From Cherax quadricarinatus (lineage: Eukaryota; Arthropoda; Malacostraca; Decapoda; Parastacidae), in assembly GCF_038502225.1 (NCBI RefSeq), contig NC_091372.1, forward strand, positions 10,749,642-10,813,641: DNA of 64,000 nt, given 5' to 3'. The first letter of the stretch is position 1; every line of letters begins with the position of its first letter. Shown here piece after piece: positions 31,001-46,000 of the stretch. The translations under genes were made by a program, and so were the position numbers. The notes under the pieces are model-generated. The model was not told the origin of the DNA and made no database searches. It saw nothing but the letters and a program-made list of their open reading frames with translations.

Positions 31001-34000
31001 TTATTTATTCCTTTAACATGAAAGTGCGAAGTTTCCGTGGCAAAGAATGCTCGGTCGATTGTTTCGGGTCTTATCTGGTACGGCTGTTAGAATAAAAAAA
31101 AAAGAATGTGAAAAACCTTGAAACTGTTATACAGTCAGCTCTCTTATGAAGCTCCTCTATATAGTGTGACTTTTTGTAATTACAACTGATAAATTCAATC
31201 TTAAATAATAGCACATACATATTATAAAGGCCTTGCCACATACTATTAAATTTTTGAAGTACTTTTTTCAACCACACTTTAAAAAGACCTGCATGATGTA
31301 GAGGAGAGTTATAAGAGAGTTTACTCTCTTAATTTGCAATATTTTATTCTATGTATTGTAATGTATTAGTTAACAAGAACATCTTTGAATGTGTCTCTTG
31401 TCTTCAGTAATACAAAATTTCCCTCCTTATTACTGTAATTAAAGGTGAGTATCTTATATTTAATGCCTCTATTCTATTTACAGTATTTAAATATAAATTT
31501 CAATAATAAATTCAACATTTACTTCATAATGATTTAGAATTTCACATTACTGTTATACTGTAGTGTGTAAACATTAGGATTATTTTTTTATTTTTTTTTT
31601 TTATTATCACACCGGCCGATTCCCACCAAGGCAGGGTGGCCCGAAAAAGAAAAACTTTCACCATCATTCACTCCATCACTGTCTTGCCAGAAGGGTGCTT
31701 TACACTACAGTTTTTAAACTGCAACATTAACACCCCTCCTTCAGAGTGCAGGCACTGTACTTCCCATCTCCAGGACTCAAGTCCGGCCTGCCGGTTTCCC
31801 TGAATCCCTTCATAAATGTTACTTTGCTCACACTCCAACAGCACGTCAAGTATTAAAAAACCATTTGTCTCCATTCACTCCTATCAAACACGCTCACGCA
31901 TGCCTGCTGGAAGTCCAAGCCCCTCGCACACAAAACCTCCTTTACCCCCTCCCTCCAACCCTTCCTAGGCCGACCCCTACCCCGCCTTCCTTCCACTACA
32001 GACTGATACACTCTTGAAGTCATTCTGTTTCGCTCCATTCTCTCTACATGTCCGAACCACCTCAACAACCCTTCCTCAGCCCTCTGGACAACAGTTTTGG
32101 TAATCCCGCACCTCCTCCTAACTTCCAAACTACGAATTCTCTGCATTATATTCACACCACACATTGCCCTCAGACATGACATCTCCACTGCCTCCAGCCT
32201 TCTCCTCGCTGCAACATTCATCACCCACGCTTCACACCCATATAAGAGCGTTGGTAAAACTATACTCTCATACATTCCCCTCTTTGCCTCCAAGGACAAA
32301 GTTCTTTGTCTCCACAGACTCCTAAGTGCACCACTCACTCTTTTTCCCTCATCAATTCTATGATTCACCTCATCTTTCATAGACCCATCCGCTGACACGT
32401 CCACTCCCAAATATCTGAATACGTTCACCTCCTCCATACTCTCTCCCTCCAATCTGATATTCAATCTTTCATCACCTAATCTTTTTGTTATCCTCATAAC
32501 CTTACTCTTTCCTGTATTCACCTTTAATTTTCTTCTTTTGCACACCCTACCAAATTCATCCACCAATCTCTGCAACTTCTCTTCAGAATCTCCCAAGAGC
32601 ACAGTGTCATCAGCAAAGAGCAGCTGTGACAACTCCCACTTTGTGTGTGATTCTTTATCTTTTAACTCCACGCCTCTTGCCAAGACCCTCGCATTTACTT
32701 CTCTTACAACCCCATCTATAAATATATTAAACAACCACGGTGACATCACACATCCTTGTCTAAGGCCTACTTTTACTGGGAAAAAATTTCCCTCTTTCCT
32801 ACATACTCTAACTTGAGCCTCACTATCCTCGTAAAAACTCTTCACTGCTTTCAGTAACCTACCTCCTACACCATACACTTGCAACATCTGCCACATTGCC
32901 CCCCTATCCACCCTGTCATACGCCTTTTCCAAATCCATAAATGCCACAAAGACCTCTTTAGCCTTATCTAAATACTGTTCACTTATATGTTTCACTGTAA
33001 ACACCTGGTCCACACACCCCCTACCTTTCCTAAAGCCTCCTTGTTCATCTGCTATCCTATTCTCCGTCTTACTCTTAATTCTTTCAATTATAACTCTACC
33101 ATACACTTTACCAGGTACACTCAACAGACTTATCCCCCTATAATTTTTGCACTCTCTTTTATCCCCTTTGCCTTTATACAAAGGAACTATGCATGCTCTC
33201 TGCCAATCCCTAGGTACCTTACCCTCTTCCATACATTTATTAAATAATTGCACCAACCACTCCAAAACTATATCCCCACCTGCTTTTAACATTTCTATCT
33301 TTATCCCATCAATCCCGGCTGCCTTACCCCCTTTCATTTTACCTACTGCCTCACGAACTTCCCCCACACTCACAACTGGCTCTTCCTCACTCCTACAAGA
33401 TGTTATTCCTCCTTGCCCTATACACGAAATCACAGCTTCCCTATCTTCATCAACATTTAACAATTCCTCAAAATATTCCTTCCATCTTCCCAATACCTCT
33501 AACTCTCCATTTAATAACTCTCCTCTCCTATTTTTAACTGACAAATCCATTTGTTCTCTAGGCTTTCTTAACTTGTTAATCTCACTCCAATTAGGATTAG
33601 TCTGCCTGAAATGCTGATGCATGCAAGTGATTTTCTTTGTGTTTAACAATTTGTTTACATGTAAACTACACAAAGTACAACAACCGAAGTTAAATCAAGT
33701 TTATAAAATTGCTCGCAGTGTCCAGAGTATCTTGCTGCTAATTTTGTCAAGGTTGGGAGCTAAAGCAATCATAGTATTAGAGAGAGAGAGAACACAACTT
33801 TGTGGTAGCCACAGTCAGTGGCCAAGCTTCAAACACCTTTTATTACAGCAATAAAGGAATAGAGCAGACTGCCTACACATGTCAAAGCCAGTCATAGCAT
33901 GAACCAGTTCAAGAAGAGAGCCAAAAGATACCTAATGAATGTAGCGACAGAAAGGGAGGAGAATGATTTTTTATTTTTTTAGCTAACACACATGTAAATT

Positions 34001-37000
34001 TAAATAACTCATTTTACCTTATTCCTAGTATACCTCCTTTATAGTATAATAATAAGATATCTCCTTTATAGTATAACAGTAAGATATTAAAAGGACCCCA
34101 ATGGAAATAAGTCACTTTGTGTGACTTTTTTGGGCTATGTATGATAATCTATGTAACTGTATTTGTGTATACCTGATAAACTTACTTACATTGTATACTA
34201 CGTAAAGATATAAAAATTCTATTTATTTATCTTAACAGCTGCTTCTATAACATTAAATTAGTTCTGCTTAGTTCACAAGCATCTCTACCACTGCTAATCC
34301 CTCACGTACGTGAATATTTAATGCAATATTACACAATTTAATAATCAGTAACCCACCCTTCCTTCAGAGCATGTGCACTGTCAAGGAAGGGTTGGGACAT
34401 TTACAGTTTTGAAGTGTAGTACTGGTACCCCTCTGGTAAGACAGTGATGGGGTGAGTGATGGTGAAAGTGTTTCTTCTGTTTTGGGGTCACCCTGCCTTG
34501 GTAGGAGACGGCAGGTGTGTTTAAAAAAAAATACTTCTGCAGCTCGGGTAACTACTCGTACTGTTTGTTGCATATTCATATGTTTACAAACAGACATGCG
34601 ACTCCATCATGCAGTTGAAGAACTGGTGATGTGTAGTTACGGAGTCACAAAGACTTGGAAGCTGTCTCCTACCAAGGTAGGGTGACCCAATAAAAGAGGA
34701 AACACATTAACCATCATTCATTATTCAGTTCGAATAACCCTCAAACTTCCAACATTCTAACCCATCCTTCAGAGTGCAGGCACTGTACTTCCCACCTCCA
34801 CAACTGTAACATCACCACCCATCCTTCACAGTGCAGGCACTGTACTTCCCACCTCTATAACTATAACATCCTCATCCATCCTTCAGAGTGCAGGTACTGT
34901 ACTTCCCATCCCTATAACTGTAACATCCTCACCCATCCTTCAGAGTGCAGGCACTGTACTTCCCACCTCTACAACTGTAACATCCTCACCCATCCTTCAG
35001 AGTGCAGGTACTGTACTTCCCACCTCCACAACTGTAACATCACCACCCATCCTTCACAGTGCAGGCACTGTACTTCCCACCTCCACAACTGTAACATCCT
35101 CACCCATCCTTCAGAGTGCAGGTACTGTACTTCCCACCTCCACAACTGTAACATCACCACCCATCCTTCACAGTGCAGGCACTGTACTTCCCACCTCCAC
35201 AACCGTAACATCCTCACCCATCCTTCAGAGTGCAGGCACTGTACTTCCCACCTCCACAACTGTAACATCACCACCCATCCTTCACAGTGCAGGCACTGTA
35301 CTTCCCACCTCTATAACTATAACATCCTCATCCATCCTTCAGAGTGCAGGTACTGTACTTCCCATCCCTATAACTGTAACATCCTCACCCATCCTTCAGA
35401 GTGCAGGCACTGTACTTCCCACCTCCACAACTGTAACATCCTCACCCATCCTTCAGAGTGCAGGTACTGTACTTCCCACCTCTATAACCGTAACATCCTC
35501 ACCCATCCTTCAGAGTACAGGCACTGTACTTCCCACCTCCACAACTGTAACATCACCACCCATCCTTCACAGTGCAGGCACTGTACTTCCCACCTCTATA
35601 ACTATAACATCCTCATCCATCCTTCAGAGTGCAGGTACTGTACTTCCCACCCCTATAACTGTAACATCCTCACCCATCCTTCAGAGTGCAGGCACTGTAC
35701 TTCCCACCTCTACAACTGTAACATCACCACCCATCCTTCACAGTGCAGGCACTGTACTTCCCACCTCTATAACTGTAACATCCTCACCCATCCTTCAGAG
35801 TGCAGGCACTGTACTTCCCACCTCTATAACTGTAACATCCTCACCCATCCTTCAGAGTGCAGGCACTGTACTTCCCACCTCCAGAATTCAAGTCCAGCTA
35901 ACCAGTTTCCCCTGACTCCTTTCATAACTGTTACCTTACACTTGAACAGCACGTCACATTATAGAGCTGTATGAAAGATAAAACATATCTGATGCAGGAA
36001 CCTGAATGAGGTGAATGTTGCTGTCAAACACTTACACAGGTTATTGTATGAGATGAACAACACAAACACTTACCCTGGTTGCTAGCTGCTGTGGTGTAAG
36101 CTTCTGTTCTCCAGTTTTTCGAACCTAAAATGAATGATATATATTACATTAGCAAATTATAACGATTATCTCTCATATGAATAACTTTTTTTTTTTTTAG
36201 CAAGTCGCCTGTCTCCCACCGAGGCAGGGTGACCCAAAAAAGAAAGAAAATCCCCAAAAAGAAAATACTTTCATCATCATTCAACACACATAATCACAGT
36301 TTTTGCAGAGGTGCTCAGAACACAACAGCTTAGAAGCATATACCTATAAAGATACACAACATATCCCTCCTAACTGCTAATATCCCAAACCCCTCCTTTA
36401 GAGTGCAGGTATTGTACTTCCCATTTCCGGGACTCAAGTCCAGCTATATAAAAATAACCGGCTTCCCTGAATCCCTTCACTAAATATTACCCTGCTCACA
36501 CTCCAACAGATCGTCAGGTCCCAAATACCATTCGTCTCCATTCACTCTTATTTAACACGCTCACGCACGTTTGCTTGAAGTCCAAGCCCCTCGCCCACAA
36601 AACCTCCTTTACCCCCTCCCTCCAACCTTTTCAAGGACGACCCCTACTCCGCCTTCCTTCCCCTACAGATTTATACACTTTCCATGTCATTCTACTTTGA
36701 TCCATTCTCTCTAAATGACCAAACCACCTCAACAACCCCTCTTCAGCCCTCTGACTAATACTTTTAACTCCACACCTTCTCCTAATTTCCACACTCCAAA
36801 TTTTCTGCATAATATTTACACCACACATTGCCCTTAGACAGGACATCTCCACTGCCTCCAACCGCCTCCTCGCTGCAGCATTCACAACCCAAGCTTCACA
36901 CTCATATAAGAGTGTTGGTACTACTATAATTTATACATTCCCTTCTTTGCCTCTATAGATAACATTTTTTGTCTCCACATATACCTCAATGCACCACTCA

Positions 37001-40000
37001 CCTTTTTTCCCTCACCAATTCTATGATCAACCTCATCTTTCATAAATCCATCCACCAACACGTCAACTCCCAAGTACTATCTGAAAACATTCACTTCTTC
37101 AATACTCCTCCTCCCCAATTTGATATCCAATTTTTCTTTATCTAAATCATTTGATACCCTCATCACCTTACTCTTTTCTATGTTCACTTTCAACTTTCTA
37201 CTTTTACACACACTCCCAAACTCATCCACTAACCTTTGCAATTTTTCTTTAGAATCTCCCATGAGCACAGTATCATCAGCAAAAAGCAACTGTGTCAATT
37301 CCCATTTTGTATTTGATTCCCCATAATTTAATCCCACCCCTCTCCCAAACACCCTAGCATTTACTTCTTTTACAACCCCATCTATAAATATATTAAACAA
37401 CCATGGTGACATTACACATCCCTGTCTAAGACCTACTTTTACTGGGAAATAGTCTCCCTCTCTTCTACACACCCTAACCTGAGCCTCACTATCCTCATAA
37501 AAACTCTTTACAGCATTTAGTAACTTACCACCTATTCCATATACTTGCAACATCTGCCACACTGCTCCCCTATCCACTCTATCATATGCCTTTTCTAAAT
37601 CCATAAATGCAATAAAAACTTCCCTACCTTTATCTAAATACTGTTCACATATATGCTTCAATGTAAACACTTGATCTACACATCCCCTACCCACTCTAAA
37701 ACCTCCTTGCTCATCCACAATCCAACATTCTGTCTTGCCTCTAATTCTTTCAATTATAACCCTACCGTACACTTTTCCTGGTATACTCAGTAAACTTATT
37801 CCTCTATATTTTTTACAATCTCTTTTGTCCCCTTTCCCTTTATATAAAGGGACTATACATGCTCTCTGCCAATCCCTAGGTACCTTCCCCTCTTTCATAC
37901 ATTTATTAAACAAAAATACCAACCACTCCAACATTATATCCCCCCCTGCTTTTAACATTTCTGTCATGATCCCGTCAGTTCCAGCTGCTTTACCCCCTTT
38001 CATTCTATGTAATGCCTCACGCACCTCCCCCACACTCACATCCTGTTCTTCTTCACTCCTAAAAGATGGTATACCCCCCTGGCCAGTGCATGAAATTACC
38101 GCTTCCCTTTCTTCGTTAACATTTAAAAGTTCCTCAAAATATTCTCGCCATCTACTCAAAACTTCCATCTCCCCATCTACTAACTCCCCTACTCTGTTTT
38201 TAACTGACAAATCCATTCATTCTCTAGGCTTTCTTAATTTAACTCACTCAAAAAATTTTTCTTATTTTCATTAAAATTTCTTGACAGTGCCTCTCCCACT
38301 CTATCATCTGCTCTCCTTTTGCACTCTCTCACCACTCTCTTCACCTTTCTTTTACTCTCCATATACTCTACCCTTCTTATAACACTTCTGCTTTGTAAAA
38401 ACCTCTCATAAGCTAACTTTTTCCCTTTTATCACACCCTTTACTTCATCATTCCACCAATCACTCCTCATTCCTCCTGCACCCACTCTCCTATAACCACA
38501 AACTTCTGCCCCACATTCTAATACTGCATTTTTAAAACTATTCCAACCCTCTTCAACCCCCCCACTACTCATCTTTGCACCAGCCCACCTTTCTGCCAAT
38601 AGTCGCTTATATCTCACCCTAACTTTCTCCTCCCTTAGTTTATACACTTTTGCCTCCCTCTTACTTGTTGCCATTTTCCTCTTTTCCCATCTACCTCTTA
38701 CTCTAACTGTAGCTACAACTAAATAATGATCCGATATATCAGTTGCCCCTCTATAAACGTGTACATCCTGGAGCCTACCCATCAACCTTTTATCCACCAA
38801 TACATAATCTAACAAACTACTTTCATTACATGCTATATCATACCTTGTATATTTATTTATCCTCTTCTTCATAAAATATGTATTACTTATTACCAACCTC
38901 TTTCTACACATAGCTCAATTAACCCCTTCAGGGTCCAAGGCCCAAATCTGAAGTGTCCAAGAATTTTCAAAAAAAAAATTTGTTATTTTTTCTTATGAAA
39001 TGGTAGAGAATCTTTTTGTGAAGGTAATAAAACAAAAAGTACGAAATTTGATGGAAAATTTACAAAATTATGCTTTCGCGAATTTTGATGTGTCAGCGAT
39101 ATTTACGAATCGGCGATTTTGCCGACTTTGACTCCCATTTTAGGCCAATTACATTATTCCAGTCAACCAAATTCTTAGCTATTTCACTAGTATTACTTCT
39201 ATTCTATCGATTGAGCACAAGAAATTGCCAAGTCAACTGTTTCAACTACAAATTAAAGTGATCGGAAATTGTTAATTTGGCCAATTTAACACAAAGTTCA
39301 AAATATTCCAATTTCAAAATAGGGTCCAGAATAAACAATGTAGGCATTCCTGGCACTAAACTAACATTTCCTCTGTTCATTAGTTACGTTTTGAGGCTTT
39401 ACAAATAAATTCCAATTTGATTTTTTATTCACATAATGAATTTTTATTCACACCAAAAAATAGAAGATTTACTGTTATGCAATACTGTAATAATTGTATA
39501 AATATTATCACCATATTTGTGAATGCATATTAGACCCACCAGCTGGCGTGTATTAGACGTGTGAGGTCGTTTGTTTACTCTTGAATATCGGCAAAAATTT
39601 AACATTTCTGCTACTTTGAGCTCAGTTTCAAGCCATTTCCAGTGCTAAAACCAATCAAAATCATCTCTATTTCTGTAATATGTCTTCCATTCTATCAAAC
39701 GAGACCAAGAAATCGCAAATACAACTATAAAAAACATACGAAAAAACACTGCAAACTAGCTGTTTTAATCGAAAAATCATGATTTCAGGTTTTTTTCTCT
39801 CATTATGCACAGTGTGCTGCAGGATCTGTTTTATGTGGTGCACACATACCACACAGATGTTTTCTCTCATATCTAGGCCCAAATGTACCACTCACAGTTT
39901 ATCAGAGTGAGCTGAGCTCATGACGTAGATCTACGGTTTGGACCCTGAACGTAAAGCCGTAGATCTACGGGACGGACCCTGAAAGGGTTAAAGGCTCCCC

Positions 40001-43000
40001 ATTTTCATTTACCCCTGGCACCCCAAATTTACCTACTACTCCCTCCACAACATTTTTGCCCACTTTAGCATTGAAATTCCCAACCACCATTACTCTCACA
40101 CTTGGTTCAAAACTCCCCACGCATTCACTCAACATTTCCCAAAATCTTTCTCTCTCCTCTACACTTCTCTCTTCTTCAGGTGCATATATGCTTACTATAA
40201 CCCACTTTTCACATCCAACCTTTATTTTACTCAACATAATCCTTGAATTAATACATTTGTAGTCCCTCTTTTCCTGCCATAACTTATCCTTCAACATTAT
40301 TGCTACTCCTTCTTTAGCTCTAACTCTATTTGAAACCCCTGACCTAATTCCATTTATTCCTCTCCACTGAAACTCTCCCACCCCCTTCAGCTTTGTTTCA
40401 CTTAAAGCCAGGACATCCAGCTTCTTCTCATTCATAACATCCACAATCATCTCTTTCTTATCATTTACACAACATCCACGCACATTCAGACTTCCCACTT
40501 TGACAAACTTTCCTCTTCTTATTCTTTTTAGTAATCTTTACAGGAAAAGGGGTTACTAGCCCATTGTTCCCGGCATTTTAGTTGACTTTTACAACACGCA
40601 TGGCTTACGGAGGAAAGATTCTTATTCCACTTCCCCATGGATTTTATTTTTTTTTTTATTATCACACCGGCCGATTCCCACCAAGGCAGGGTGGCCCGAA
40701 AAAGAAAAACTTTCACCATCATTCACTCCATCACTGTCTTGCCAGAAGGGTGCTTTACACTACAGTTTTTAAACTGCAACATTAACACCCCTCCTTCAGA
40801 GTGCAGGCACTGTACTTCCCATCTCCAGGACTCAAGTCCGGCCTGCCGGTTTCCCTGAATCCCTTCATAAATGTTACTTTGCTCACACTCCAACAGCACG
40901 TCAAGTATTAAAAACCATTTGTCTCCATTCACTCCTATCAAACACGCTCACGCATGCCTGCTGGAAGTCCAAGCCCCTCGCACACAAAACCTCCTTTACC
41001 CCCTCCCTCCAACCCTTCCTAGGCCGACCCCTACCCCGCCTTCCTTCCACTACAGACTGATACACTCTTGAAGTCATTCTGTTTCGCTCCATTCTCTCTA
41101 CATGTCCGAACCACCTCAACAACCCTTCCTCAGCCCTCTGGACAACAGTTTTGGTAATCCCGCACCTCCTCCTAACTTCCAAACTACGAATTCTCTGCAT
41201 TATATTCACACCACACATTGCCCTCAGACATGACATCTCCACTGCCTCCAGCCTTCTCCTCGCTGCAACATTCATCACCCACGCTTCACACCCATATAAG
41301 AGCGTTGGTAAAACTATACTCTCATACATTCCCCTCTTTGCCTCCAAGGACAAAGTTCTTTGTCTCCACAGACTCCTAAGTGCACCACTCACTCTTTTTC
41401 CCTCATCAATTCTATGATTCACCTCATCTTTCATAGACCCATCCGCTGACACGTCCACTCCCAAATATCTGAATACGTTCACCTCCTCCATACTCTCTCC
41501 CTCCAATCTGATATTCAATCTTTCATCACCTAATCTTTTTGTTATCCTCATAACCTTACTCTTTCCTGTATTCACCTTTAATTTTCTTCTTTTGCACACC
41601 CTACCAAATTCATCCACCAATCTCTGCAACTTCTCTTCAGAATCTCCCAAGAGCACAGTGTCATCAGCAAAGAGCAGCTGTGACAACTCCCACTTTGTGT
41701 GTGATTCTTTATCTTTTAACTCCACGCCTCTTGCCAAGACCCTCGCATTTACTTCTCTTACAACCCCATCTATAAATATATTAAACAACCACGGTGACAT
41801 CACACATCCTTGTCTAAGGCCTACTTTTACTGGGAAAAAATTCCCCTCTTTCCTACATACTCTAACTTGAGCCTCACTATCCTCGTAAAAACTCTTCACT
41901 GCTTTCAGTAACCTACCTCCTACACCATACACTTGCAACATCTGCCACATTGCCCCCCTATCCACCCTGTCATACGCCTTTTCCAAATCCATAAATGCCA
42001 CAAAGACCTCTTTAGCCTTATCTAAATACTGTTCACTTATATGTTTCACTGTAAACACCTGGTCCACACACCCCCTACCTTTCCTAAAGCCTCCTTGTTC
42101 ATCTGCTATCCTATTCTCCGTCTTACTCTTAATTCTTTCAATTATAACTCTACCATACACTTTACCAGGTACACTCAACAGACTTATCCCCCTATAATTT
42201 TTGCACTCTCTTTTATCCCCTTTGCCTTTATACAAAGGAACTATGCATGCTCTCTGCCAATCCCTAGGTACCTTACCCTCTTCCATACATTTATTAAATA
42301 ATTGCACCAACCACTCCAAAACTATATCCCCACCTGCTTTTAACATTTCTATCTTTATCCCATCAATCCCGGCTGCCTTACCCCCTTTCATTTTACCTAC
42401 TGCCTCACGAACTTCCCCCACACTCACAACTGACTCTTCCTCACTCCTACAAGATGTTATTCCTCCTTGCCCTATACACGAAATCACAGCTTCCCTATCT
42501 TCATCAACATTTAACAATTCCTCAAAATATTCCTTCCATCTTCCCAATACCTCTAACTCTCCATTTAATAACTCTCCTCTCCTATTTTTAACTGACAAAT
42601 CCATTTGTTCTCTAGGCTTTCTTAACTTGTTAATCTCACTCCAAAACTTTTTCTTATTTTCAACAAAATTTGTTGATAACATCTCACCCACTCTCTCATT
42701 TGCTCTCTTTTTACATTGCTTCACCACTCTCTTAACTTCTCTCTTTTTCTCCATATACTCTTCCCTCCTTGCATCACTTCTACTTTGTAAAAACTTCTCA
42801 TATGCTAACTTTTTCTCCCTTACTACTCTCTTTACATCATCATTCCACCAATCGCTCCTCTTCCCTCCTGCACCCACTTTCCTGTAACCACAAACTTCTG
42901 CTGAACACTCTAACACTACATTTTTAAACCTACCCCATACCTCTTCGACCCCATTGCCTATGCTCTCATTAGCCCATCTATCCTCCATGGATATAAAAGG

Positions 43001-46000
43001 AAAAGTAATAAGACCAAGAACTATTAAGATAAAATCAAAGAAAACTCAGATGAGTGTGTATAAATAAACGTGTACATGTATGTGTAGTGTGACCTAAGTT
43101 TAGGTAGAAGTAGCAAGACGTACCTGTAATCTTGCATATTTATGAGACAGACAAAAGACACCAGCAATCCTACCATCATGTAAAACAATTACAGGCTTTC
43201 GTTTCACACTCACTTGGCAGGACGGTAGTACCTCCCTGGGTGGTTGCTGTCTACCAACCTACTACCACAGGATGGTAGTACCTCCCTGGGTGGCTGCTGT
43301 CTACCAACCTACTACCACAGGACAGTAGTACCTCCCTGGGTGGTTGCTGTCTACCAACCTACTACCACAGGACAGTAATACCTCCCTGGGTGGTTGCTGT
43401 CTACCAACCTACTACCACAGGATGGTAGTACCTCCCTGGGTGGCTGCTGTCTACCAACCTACTACCACAGGACAGTAGTACCTCCCTGGGTGGTTGCTGT
43501 CTACCAACCTACTACCACAGGACAGTAATACCTCCCTGGGTGGTTGCTGTCTACCAACCTACTACCACAGGATGGTAGTACCTCCCTGGGTGGCTGCTGT
43601 CTACCAACCTACTACCACAGGACAGTAGTACCTCCCTGGGTGGTTGCTGTCTACCAACCTACTACCACAGGACAGTAGTACCTCCCTGGGTGGTTGCTGT
43701 CTACCAACCTACTACCACAGGACAGTAGTACCTCCCTGGGTGGTTGTTGTCTACCAACCTACTACCACAGGACGGTAGTACCTCCCTGGGCAGTTGCTGT
43801 CTACCAACCTACTACCACAGGATGGTAGTACCTCCCTGGGCAGTTGCTGTCTACCAACCTACTACCACAGGATGGTAGTACCTCCCTGGGCAGTTGCTGT
43901 CTACCAACCTACTACCACAGGACAGTAGTACCTCCCTGGGCAGTTGCTGTCTACCAACCTACTACCACAGGATGGTAGTACCTCCCTGGGCAGTTGCTGT
44001 CTACCAACCTACTACCACAGGATGGTAGTACCTCCCTGGGCAGTTGCTGTCTACCAACCTACTACCACAGGATGGTAGTACCTCCCTGGGCAGTTGCTGT
44101 CTACCAACCTACTACCACAGGATGGTAGTACCTCCCTGGGCAGTTGCTGTCTACCAACCTACTACCACAGGATGGTAGTACCTCCCTGGGCAGTTGCTGT
44201 CTACCAACCTACTACCACAGGATGGTAGTACCTCCCTGGGCAGTTGCTGTCTACCGACCTACTACCACAGGATGGTAGTACCTCCCTGGGCAGTTGCTGT
44301 CTACCGACCTACTACCACAGGATGGTAGTACCTCCCTGGGCAGTTGCTGTCTACCAACCTACTACCACAGGATGGTAGTACCTCCCTGGGCAGTTGCTGT
44401 CTACCAACCTACTACCACAGGATGGTAGTACCTCCCTGGGCAGTTGCTGTCTACCAACCTACTACCACAGGATGGTAGTACCTCCCTGGGCAGTTGCTGT
44501 CTACCAACCTACTACCACAGGATGGTAGTACCTCCCTGGGCAGTTGCTGTCTACCAACCTACTACCACAGGATGGTAGTACCTCCCTGGGTGGTTGCTGT
44601 CTACCAACCTACTACCACAGGACAGTAGTACCTCCCTGGGCAGTTGCTGTCTACCAACCTACTACCACAGGACGGTAGTACCTCCCTGGGCAGTTGCTGT
44701 CTACCAACCTACTACCACAGGATGGTAGTACCTCCCTGGGCAGTTGCTGTCTACCAACCTACTACCACAGGACAGTAGTACCTCCCTGGGCAGTTGCTGT
44801 CTACCAACCTACTACCTATTAATATGTAGCATAAATACTGAACAGGCAGGTCCCAGTTAAACAGTGATGAGTTAGGTTTAGGGCTACAGCTGTAAAACAA
44901 AAATCACTGTAAGTGAAATACAGTGGACCCTCACCTAACGATATTAATTGGTACCCGAGAACAAATATCGTTAGGCGAGTTTTTTAGCATTAGCCGAGGC
45001 AAAATGTTAGCGCTAAAATGTATCGTTAGGCGAATTTAACGTTATGCGATGCGTTCGTTAGGCGAGGGTCCACTGTATTGCCTTTTCTTCACTTTCAAAT
45101 GCATATAAAAACCTGATAATATGTTTATAATGAACAATAGAGTTAGATCTAAAAAATGCATATACAGCACACATATTATTTACTTTAAAATATTTTCGTC
45201 CTTAGCTTACAGTGAGTGGTAAATATATTTATTGCAGGAAGTCTGAATAAATAAAGAATGGCTATAATTGAAAAATGCTGTATTAGTGAAATGCCATAAA
45301 ATGAAGCGCTGCAAAGTGGGGCCCTCCTGTATATCAATACAAATATGTGAGTACTTGTTAATGTTAATGTTGGGTGTTAATGTTGCAGTCTAAAAACTGT
45401 AGTGTAAAGCACCCTTCTGGCAAGACAGTGATGGAGTGAATGATGGTGAAAGTTTTTCTTTTTCGGGCCACCCTGCCTTGGTGGGAATCGGCCAGTGTGA
45501 TAATAATAAAAAAAAATATATATCAATATGCATACATGAGTGCATACATACATCAATACACATACACAAGTACAAACGTATATCAATACACATGCATGCA
45601 CATCAAAATTTATCTTTGACGTACTCCTTCATTATTCACTGTCGCACAAGTCATCTTAAAATGTGTAGCACAAGCATCACCATACTGTAAACTATTCGTA
45701 ATGTATGAAACTGAATGCTGTAAACTTCTAATAATGTCTGAAACTAAGTTCAATGATAAAACTTGCAAATATAGCTTACTAGCGATGAGTGGGACCTGCC
45801 TTATATGGGCCAATAGGCCTGCTGCATGTTCCTCCTTTCTTATGTTCATAAGACCTAAAGAGCAAAAAGGCACAATAGTGTGACTGGAACAATACATAAA
45901 TAACTTGCACATAGGAGACAGAAGGAGCTTATGACAATGTTTCAGTCCGACTTGGGCCAAGTTGGACTAAAACGTCATCAAAAGCTCCTCCCATCTCCTA

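Noticed and set aside
34735..35880. CRISPR-like array or repetitive protein gene (101-codon minus ORF 34969-35274)
   Set aside because: 57-bp head-to-tail units derived from a LINE tail; the ORF is a by-product of the repeat.
40901..42988. 695-codon RT as a host gene
   Set aside because: RT, FADD motif, target duplication and a near-identical copy at 31583-33589 show a LINE insertion.
43220..44815. CRISPR-like regularly spaced repeat array
   Set aside because: Units are contiguous 50-bp repeats with no unique spacers, and the genome is eukaryotic. It is a minisatellite.
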